DNA of 10,966 nt from assembly GCA_016296165.1 (NCBI GenBank), contig JAEDJV010000076.1, positions 1-10,966 of the forward strand, given 5' to 3'. This document shows, piece by piece, positions 5,769 through 10,966 of the stretch; the stretch's first letter is position 1; each line of letters opens with the position of its first letter. The stretch comes from Oscillospiraceae bacterium (GTDB lineage Bacteria > Bacillota > Clostridia > Oscillospirales > Ruminococcaceae). A program made the position numbers and the translations under genes. The notes under the pieces are model-generated. The model saw only the letters and a program-made list of their open reading frames with translations, had not been told where the DNA came from and ran no database searches.

Positions 5769-5797
5769 TTGATTAAATCAGATAAATATGCTACAAT
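5769..5797 (+). promoter_or_regulatory. promoter of purB
   Basis: TTGATT (5769-5774), 17 bp, TACAAT (5792-5797) with an extended -10 TGC. Transcription should start about 5804, giving a short leader of some 45 nt before the ATG, with no space for a purine riboswitch. The promoter lies within the longest open frame, ruling out the upstream start at 5769. Confidence 0.75.
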
Positions 5798-5849
5798 TAA
5801 AGTATTATTGCAAAAATATATATTTATTAAAAATAAAGGAGTTTTACTA

Positions 5850-7280
5850 ATGACCAACAGCTATGAAAGTCCATTCTGCACACGATATGCAAGCAAAGAA
5901 ATGCAGTTCGTATTCTCCGCAGACAAAAAATTCACAACCTGGAGAAAACTCTGGGTAGCTCTTGCAAGAGCAGAAATGAAACTCGGTCTTCCTGTTACAG
6001 AGGAACAGGTGAAGGAACTCGAGGCAAATATCGAAAATATCGACTATCAGGCCGCAAAAGAACGTGAAAAGGTTTGTCGTCACGATGTAATGTCACACGT
6101 TCACGCTTACGGTCTCGTGTGTCCGAACGCAAAGGGAATAATCCACCTTGGCGCAACTTCATGCTACGTAGGTGACAACACAGACATCATCATCATGCGT
6201 GATGCACTTCAGATAGTGTACAAAAAACTTGTTACTGTTATCTCACAGCTTTCAAAGTTTGCTGACGAATACAAGGACATGCCGGCTCTCGCATACACAC
6301 ACCTTCAGCCTGCACAGCTCACAACAGTAGGTAAGCGTGCTACTCTCTGGATCAACGAATTTCTCATGGATCTCGAAGAAATCGAATACAGAATCAAGAA
6401 CTTAAAGCTCCTCGGCTCAAAGGGAACAACAGGCACACAGGCTTCATTCGTTGAACTTTTTGAAGGTGACTCTTCAAAAATCAAGCAGCTTGAAAATATG
6501 ATTGCAGAGGAAATGGGATTTGACGGTGTCGTTCCTGTTTCAGGTCAGACATATTCAAGAAAAATTGACTCACAGGTTATCAGTACTCTCAGCGGACTCG
6601 CACAGTCAGCAAGCAAATTCTCAAACGACATGAGAATCCTCCAGAGTTTCAAAGAGATGGAAGAACCATTCGAAAAGGGACAGATCGGTTCATCAGCTAT
6701 GGCGTACAAGAGAAACCCTATGAGATGTGAAAGAATCACTTCACTTGCAAGATATCTCATGATCGATACTCTTAACCCTGCATTCACAGCTGGTACACAG
6801 TGGTTTGAAAGAACTCTCGATGACTCAGCTAACAAGAGAATCTCAGTTGCTGAAGGTTTCCTCGCAGCTGACGCTATACTCAACATTCTCATCAACGTAA
6901 CAAGCGGTCTCGTTGTATATCCTAAGATTATACGCCGCAGAGTCATGGCTGAACTTCCGTTTATGGCAACAGAAAACATCATGATGAGTGCAGTTAAGAA
7001 GGGCGGAGACAGACAGGCTCTCCACGAAAGAATTCGTGAATACTCAATGGTTGCAGGCAGACACGTAAAAGAAGACGGTCTTGAAAACGACCTCTGCGAC
7101 ATGATCCTTGAAGACGAAATGTTCATGATAAACAAGGAAGAACTCGATGCAATTCTCAAGCCTGAAAACTTCACAGGACGCAGTTCAGAGCAGGTTACAG
7201 AATTTATTGAAACATGTGTTAAGCCGGTTCTTGAGGCAAACTCTGACAAGCTCAACGAAACAGCAGAAATTAACGTCTGA
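5850..7280 (+). CDS. purB: adenylosuccinate lyase
   Basis: A 476-aa cytoplasmic enzyme of the fumarase/aspartase superfamily. It releases fumarate from SAICAR in IMP synthesis and from adenylosuccinate in AMP synthesis. The superfamily signature GSSAMAYKRNPMRCE (280-294) holds the flexible-loop catalytic serine (S281 or S282). Likely catalytic histidines are H78 (RHDVMSHVHAYG) and H151 (THLQPAQ), with substrate contacts in GATSCYVGDN (101-110). Length and the helical C-terminal domain are complete. ATG 5850 follows AAAGGAG with good spacing; a start 27 codons earlier would lie in the promoter. Codon use is uniform (ACA, TCA, CTC, AGA), like secDF and unlike the accessory genes, fitting high expression. 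It stands alone rather than in a pur operon, and no clear hairpin terminator follows, so read-through into secDF is possible. Confidence 0.95.
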   Translation: MTNSYESPFCTRYASKEMQFVFSADKKFTTWRKLWVALARAEMKLGLPVTEEQVKELEANIENIDYQAAKEREKVCRHDVMSHVHAYGLVCPNAKGIIHLGATSCYVGDNTDIIIMRDALQIVYKKLVTVISQLSKFADEYKDMPALAYTHLQPAQLTTVGKRATLWINEFLMDLEEIEYRIKNLKLLGSKGTTGTQASFVELFEGDSSKIKQLENMIAEEMGFDGVVPVSGQTYSRKIDSQVISTLSGLAQSASKFSNDMRILQSFKEMEEPFEKGQIGSSAMAYKRNPMRCERITSLARYLMIDTLNPAFTAGTQWFERTLDDSANKRISVAEGFLAADAILNILINVTSGLVVYPKIIRRRVMAELPFMATENIMMSAVKKGGDRQALHERIREYSMVAGRHVKEDGLENDLCDMILEDEMFMINKEELDAILKPENFTGRSSEQVTEFIETCVKPVLEANSDKLNETAEINV

Positions 7281-7303
7281 TTAAAAAAAATGAACTGACA
7301 CTA

Positions 7304-7332
7304 TTGACTTATATAATCTGATATCATATAAT
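7304..7332 (+). promoter_or_regulatory. promoter of secDF
   Basis: TTGACT (7304-7309), 17 bp, perfect TATAAT (7327-7332). The start is expected near 7339, giving a leader of about 45 nt. The promoter is bracketed by an inverted repeat, ACTGACA (7294-7300) and TGTCAGT (7342-7348), which may be chance or an operator. Confidence 0.85.
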
Positions 7333-7384
7333 TAAGATAATTGTCAGTAAAAAATGATAAAAACAAATTTTTGGAGGTAAAAAA

Positions 7385-8797
7385 GTGAAGAAAATTAAAA
7401 AGCCCGTTTTCTTTATTGTTTTTTTACTTATCCTCGGCTTCTCTTACACCGCAATTTTCGGTGTAAAGTACCAGTACGGAGATATTGCTAAAACTTACAT
7501 TAAAGATGTATCGGACATAAGACTTGGTATAGACATCCAGGGTGGCGTAGACGTAACATTTACACCTGCCGGCGATGTGGATGCAACAGACGAACAGCTT
7601 GATTCAGTCAAGGAAGTAATGAAAGTTCGTCTTGCTGCTCTGGGTATTACAGACAGCAACGTTTATATTGACTCAAACAATGACCGTGTAATTGTTCGTT
7701 TCCCATGGCAGTCATCAGAATCAAACTTTGACCCTGAAGCAGCCGTTAAGGAACTCGGTGGTACAGCGATGCTTACTTTCCGCGAAGGAACAGAAACAAC
7801 TACTGACGAAGAAACAGGCGAAACAATACCAGCCGGTGAACTTGTTCTCAACGGTGAGGATATAGATAATGCAATAGCAATACCTAATCAGGATCCGGAC
7901 AACATCTCAGGCTCATATGTTGTACAGCTTACTCTCAAGTCATCAGGTCAGTCAAAATTTACAGCAGCTACTGAAAAACTTTCGGCTGAAAAAGGTGCAA
8001 TCTCTATCTGGATGGATAACAATCTCATCTCTGCACCTACTGTAAACGAAAGAATCGACAGTAGTACATGTACTATTTCAGGTGATTTTACATTCGAATC
8101 AGCCAAAGCTCTTGCTGACAAGATTAATTCAGGTGCACTTCCGTTCTCACTCACTACAACAAGCTTCTCAACAATATCACCAACACTCGGTTCAGGTGCC
8201 CTTGAAGCTATGATTATCGGCGGTCTTATTGCATTTGGATTTATCGCATTATACATGATTGTTCTTTATCGTCTCCCTGGTTTTGTGGCAGTTATTGCAC
8301 TCACAGGTCAGGTAACATTTACACTTGCTGCAGTATCCGGTTACTTCAGATTCATGAACAGCTCAACACTTACAATTCCGGGTATCGCCGGTATCATACT
8401 TTCAATTGGTATGGGCGTTGACGCGAACATTATCACAGGTGAACGTATAAAAGAAGAACTCCGTTCAGGAAAGAAACTCAACACAGCTCTTGAATCAGGA
8501 TACAAGAGAGCTTTCTCTGCTATCTTCGACGGAAACCTTACCGTTATCCTTATAGCAATCATCCTCATGGGAGCATTCGGTGTTCCGGACAGCTTATTCT
8601 CCAAGATGTTAAGCTTCCTCTTCAGATGGTTCGGAACAACAACAGAAGGTACAATCTTCTCATTTGGTTTCACACTTATGGTTGGTGCACTCCTTAACTT
8701 TGTAATGGGTGTATGGGCTTCAAGACTGATGCTTGGCTCACTCTCCAAGTTCAAGGTATTCAAGAACAGAAAGCTTTACGGAGGTATTGAAAAATGA
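7385..8797 (+). CDS. secD: protein translocase subunit SecD
   Basis: A 470-aa membrane protein of the RND-related SecDF complex, which uses the ion gradient to help SecYEG complete protein export. Order: TM1 at about 7-27; LGIDIQGG motif (47-54); extracytoplasmic P1 region to about 270; then five membrane helices near 274-298, 299-320, 330-350, 377-398 and 423-447. The TM4 motif GMGVDANII (342-350) contains the conserved aspartate D346, equivalent to E. coli D519 of the proton path, followed by TGERIKEELR. It is shorter than E. coli SecD (about 615 aa), as is usual in Clostridia. The start is GTG 7385, with GGAGGT 6 nt upstream. Its TGA overlaps the secF ATG by 4 nt, indicating coupled translation. 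Confidence 0.95.
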   Translation: MKKIKKPVFFIVFLLILGFSYTAIFGVKYQYGDIAKTYIKDVSDIRLGIDIQGGVDVTFTPAGDVDATDEQLDSVKEVMKVRLAALGITDSNVYIDSNNDRVIVRFPWQSSESNFDPEAAVKELGGTAMLTFREGTETTTDEETGETIPAGELVLNGEDIDNAIAIPNQDPDNISGSYVVQLTLKSSGQSKFTAATEKLSAEKGAISIWMDNNLISAPTVNERIDSSTCTISGDFTFESAKALADKINSGALPFSLTTTSFSTISPTLGSGALEAMIIGGLIAFGFIALYMIVLYRLPGFVAVIALTGQVTFTLAAVSGYFRFMNSSTLTIPGIAGIILSIGMGVDANIITGERIKEELRSGKKLNTALESGYKRAFSAIFDGNLTVILIAIILMGAFGVPDSLFSKMLSFLFRWFGTTTEGTIFSFGFTLMVGALLNFVMGVWASRLMLGSLSKFKVFKNRKLYGGIEK

Positions 8798-9741
8798 GCA
8801 AAGCAAAAAACACTCAGTCCTCAGGAAGCGACGTTAAACGTTATAACTTCACAGGAAAAAGAAAAATATTCTACATAATCTCAGCTATACTTGTAGCTCT
8901 TTCTGTTATCGCTACAATTAAAGTTGATATCGCTATCGAGTTCAAAGGCGGTACAATGATTACATACTCTTTTGTCGGCGATATTAACGTAAATGAAGCC
9001 GAAACAAAGGTTGAAGAAATCACCAGCGCAAAAGTAAATATCCAGCAGGGTGAGATTTTCCAGAGTGACAGAAAGAAACTTTCAGTTTCATTTGTATCAA
9101 ACGAAGGTTTCACAGCTGAAAAACAGTCAGAACTCACATCGGCTCTCCAGGAAATTTACGCCGATAACGATATGCAGCTTCTTGACTCAACAGACGTTGC
9201 TGCTTCATCAGGACGTAATTTCTTTATAAAATGTATCGTAGCAGTTGCTTTCTCAGCAGTAGTCCTTATCCTCTACATCGCACTTCGATTCAAGAGAATA
9301 AGCGGCTGGTCTTCCGGTGTGTGTGCAGTTGTCGCACTTCTGCACGACATCATCATCACATACGGCGCATTTGTATTAATCGGATTCCAGATTAACTCAA
9401 ACTTCATCGCTGTTGTTCTTACAATCCTCGGTTGCTCAATAAACAACACAATCGTTGTTTATGACCGTATAAGAGAAAACAGAAAGCTTATGCCTGTTGC
9501 AAAACTCAACGACCTCGTAAACATAAGTACTACACAGTCAATGTCACGTTCTTTCAGAACAACAATTACAACTGTAGTTACAATGATTATCATCTCAATA
9601 GTTGCATACATTTACGGAGTTACATCCATCCTTAGTTTCTCAGTACCGATTATCGTTGGTATGGTTATCGGTACATACTCATCACTCTGCCTTGCTCCTT
9701 GTCTCTGGGTATCATGGCAGTCAAAGGGTAAAGAAGCATAA
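8794..9741 (+). CDS. secF: protein translocase subunit SecF
   Basis: A 315-aa partner of SecD in the accessory Sec translocase. TM1 at about 24-42 is followed by IEFKGGT (48-54) and an extracytoplasmic domain to about 140; further helices lie near 143-164, 172-197, 200-223, 255-275 and 279-305. The family signature in TM4 reads GCSINNTIVVYDRIREN (213-229), with N218 at the place where E. coli and Thermus SecF carry a conserved aspartate (usual motif SxNDT). SRSFRTTITT (251-260), with R252, and GTYSS (293-297) are retained. Length is normal for the family. The start overlaps the secD stop as ATGA; the preceding GGAGG in the last secD codons is its ribosome site. The terminator at 9849-9888 ends the operon about 110 bp downstream. 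Confidence 0.93.
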   Translation: MSKAKNTQSSGSDVKRYNFTGKRKIFYIISAILVALSVIATIKVDIAIEFKGGTMITYSFVGDINVNEAETKVEEITSAKVNIQQGEIFQSDRKKLSVSFVSNEGFTAEKQSELTSALQEIYADNDMQLLDSTDVAASSGRNFFIKCIVAVAFSAVVLILYIALRFKRISGWSSGVCAVVALLHDIIITYGAFVLIGFQINSNFIAVVLTILGCSINNTIVVYDRIRENRKLMPVAKLNDLVNISTTQSMSRSFRTTITTVVTMIIISIVAYIYGVTSILSFSVPIIVGMVIGTYSSLCLAPCLWVSWQSKGKEA

Positions 9742-9848
9742 TATCTTATTCAAATATCTTTTTAGGATAAACGCATCAATTTATCGTAACTCACCATTTT
9801 AGGTGTATATAACCATAAATAAACTCAGAAAAACTGAATAAAAAGTAA

Positions 9849-9888
9849 AGGTCGGTTATGTTTGTATAAACTTATCCGACCTATTTTT
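9849..9888 (+). terminator. intrinsic terminator after secDF
   Basis: AGGTCGG (9849-9855) pairs with CCGACCT (9876-9882), with an inner GTTT/AAAC stem, followed by ATTTTT (9883-9888). A-rich sequence on the left side lets it also act on the minus strand, where it would end the transposase transcript. The rest of 9742-9911 shows no gene. Confidence 0.8.
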
Positions 9889-9911
9889 ATTCAGAGGATA
9901 TAAACTTGATT

Positions 9912-10966
9912 TTACTTGGAGGCAGATGACATCATAGCATTCACAATAGAGTCAGTGTCAAAACAGGTGAGTAGAGCAGAAAGATATTTCTCAATATTCC
10001 AGCCATACATTTTTCTCATGGAGCGAATACTTGTTCCTTTTTTCATAAGAGGTCTGGTGAGTTTGCAGAGAGAAAGAACCATTTTGTTAATTAAGCTCAG
10101 ATTATTGAAAGCAGTCTTATCAATTGTAGTGTTTTCATCTTCACCAAGGCTGTAATCAAGATGCCAGTGAAGATTGTTTTCAACGCTCCAGTGACCACGA
10201 ATAGCCTGACTGCAAAGTTCGATATCATCTATACTGGAAGCATAATAATGAGTATCGGTAGTAATTTCTGATGTCTTAACATTCTGGCTCTTTTTTATGC
10301 AGCATACAAAAGCCTTAAGACCATCCCATTTGGCTACGATGTCTCTTTTAGGCGGGCGAACCAAATAGTAATAACGTCGCTCGATTTTTCCGTGGGCTTT
10401 ATCAAGTGATTCAGTAAAATCAGAACCTTTATTACGAATGTCATTTAGTGTTTCTTCATCAAAATAAGCAGCAGCTTCTTCCAGAAGGCCAGCCTGATTT
10501 CCTTTTAATCCTCCGATGTAGTGGCCTTTGCTTTTTTTAATAACTGATACTGTGTTTTTTTGCATATGTAAAGCATCGAATGTTACAATGCACCCCTTTA
10601 ACTGCATATTCTCCAGCAATTTCTGAGCAACAGGAATTTCATTTGTCTTTTCACTTATTGCCTCCGAGCGAATACATATTTCGTTGGAAGCATCGAAAAT
10701 ATGAAGAGTCTGCAGGTTCTTAATTTCTTCGGAAGTATTGTATTTTCGTCCACTGCCGCGTTCTTCTTTTCCATCAATGCAAAGCTGTCTGTATTCTTCG
10801 ATTTCACTTTTTGGAAGAGACTTCTTTATGGCAGCAATATTTTCTACAAGAAAGTCAACGGTTGCCCGCTGAAGCTGTTGGGAATCGATAAGAGAAAAGA
10901 CTCTGCGGAATGTATCATGAGAAGGTACTCCGTTTTCAAGCCTGATGAATTTTTTGAGCCATTTTT
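9912..10966 (-). CDS. ISAs1-family transposase, N-terminus beyond window
   Basis: The frame is open without a stop from the right edge to TAA at 9914-9912, giving 350 complete visible codons; family members are about 370 aa, so only a short N-terminus is missing. Visible residues 1-40 (WLKKFIRLENGVPSHDTFRR, then VFSLID) are the DDE-associated N-terminal region typical of ISAs1. The presumed DDE catalytic triad is D64 in CIDGKE, D130 in VTFDALHMQ and E262 in HWSVENNLHWHLD, with GxxKGNQ (151-157) between. The only internal start-like codon, TTG at 10619, is not the start, because family similarity continues well upstream. The gene looks intact and may be mobile. The left inverted repeat of the element could not be identified between 9889 and 9912, so the exact IS boundary is unknown. 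Confidence 0.9.
   Translation of the reverse strand, partial: KWLKKFIRLENGVPSHDTFRRVFSLIDSQQLQRATVDFLVENIAAIKKSLPKSEIEEYRQLCIDGKEERGSGRKYNTSEEIKNLQTLHIFDASNEICIRSEAISEKTNEIPVAQKLLENMQLKGCIVTFDALHMQKNTVSVIKKSKGHYIGGLKGNQAGLLEEAAAYFDEETLNDIRNKGSDFTESLDKAHGKIERRYYYLVRPPKRDIVAKWDGLKAFVCCIKKSQNVKTSEITTDTHYYASSIDDIELCSQAIRGHWSVENNLHWHLDYSLGEDENTTIDKTAFNNLSLINKMVLSLCKLTRPLMKKGTSIRSMRKMYGWNIEKYLSALLTCFDTDSIVNAMMSSASK

Noticed and set aside
5769..5849. 27-codon upstream extension of purB
   Set aside because: It overlaps the purB promoter and is AT-rich with no similarity to the enzyme; ATG 5850 has AAAGGAG.
5798..5849. Purine riboswitch before purB
   Set aside because: The predicted leader is only about 45 nt and has no matching helices.
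6545..7255. Long antisense open frame inside purB
   Set aside because: It mirrors the biased codon use of purB; no ribosome site, no recognisable domain.
8341..8763. Antisense open frame inside secD
   Set aside because: Shadow of a membrane protein coding sequence on the other strand; low-complexity translation and no start signal.
10617..10619. TTG as the start of a 235-aa transposase
   Set aside because: The frame stays open to the window edge and upstream residues match the ISAs1 family, including the first catalytic Asp, so this is an internal leucine codon.

Overview
The window looks like chromosome of a low-GC anaerobic Firmicute of the Ruminococcus/Oscillospiraceae kind. This is inferred from codon use rich in AGA, ACA, TCA and CTC, consensus sigma-A promoters with 17-bp spacers, AGGAGG-like ribosome binding sites, a short Clostridia-type SecD next to a separate SecF, and a Rpn-like nuclease gene of a family I associate with these bacteria. 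No taxonomic search was run.

Layout, left to right. (1) 92-843, plus strand: a strong promoter drives an XRE-family regulator, followed by the wreck of a HipA/CtkA-like kinase gene, so this looks like a decayed toxin-antitoxin-type locus. (2) 895-2554: a hairpin terminator separates it from a minus-strand operon encoding the RNA ligase RtcB and a translationally coupled 56-aa basic protein. The operon is preceded by a consensus promoter, a 31-codon leader ORF, a possible antiterminator stem and a strong intrinsic terminator 27 nt before the rtcB start. This reads as an attenuation leader and is the most interesting signal here. (3) 2581-5216: two apparently identical 1294-bp direct repeats, 48 bp apart, each a complete minus-strand transcription unit (promoter, 333-aa Rpn-family-like gene, terminator). 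(4) 5324-5581: a remnant of an ATP-binding transcriptional-regulator-type protein (AlbA_2/HATPase_c_4 family). (5) 5769-9888, plus strand: housekeeping genes purB (adenylosuccinate lyase) and then secD-secF, each unit with its own promoter, closed by a hairpin terminator. (6) 9912 to the right edge, minus strand: an ISAs1-family transposase that runs off the window.

The housekeeping genes (rtcB, purB, secDF) appear intact. The stretches between them hold mobile or decaying material: a broken kinase, a duplicated nuclease cassette, a truncated ATPase-type gene and an IS transposase. Several starts were set downstream of the longest possible frame because a promoter or Shine-Dalgarno sequence lies inside the apparent N-terminal extension (XRE gene, rtcB, purB).
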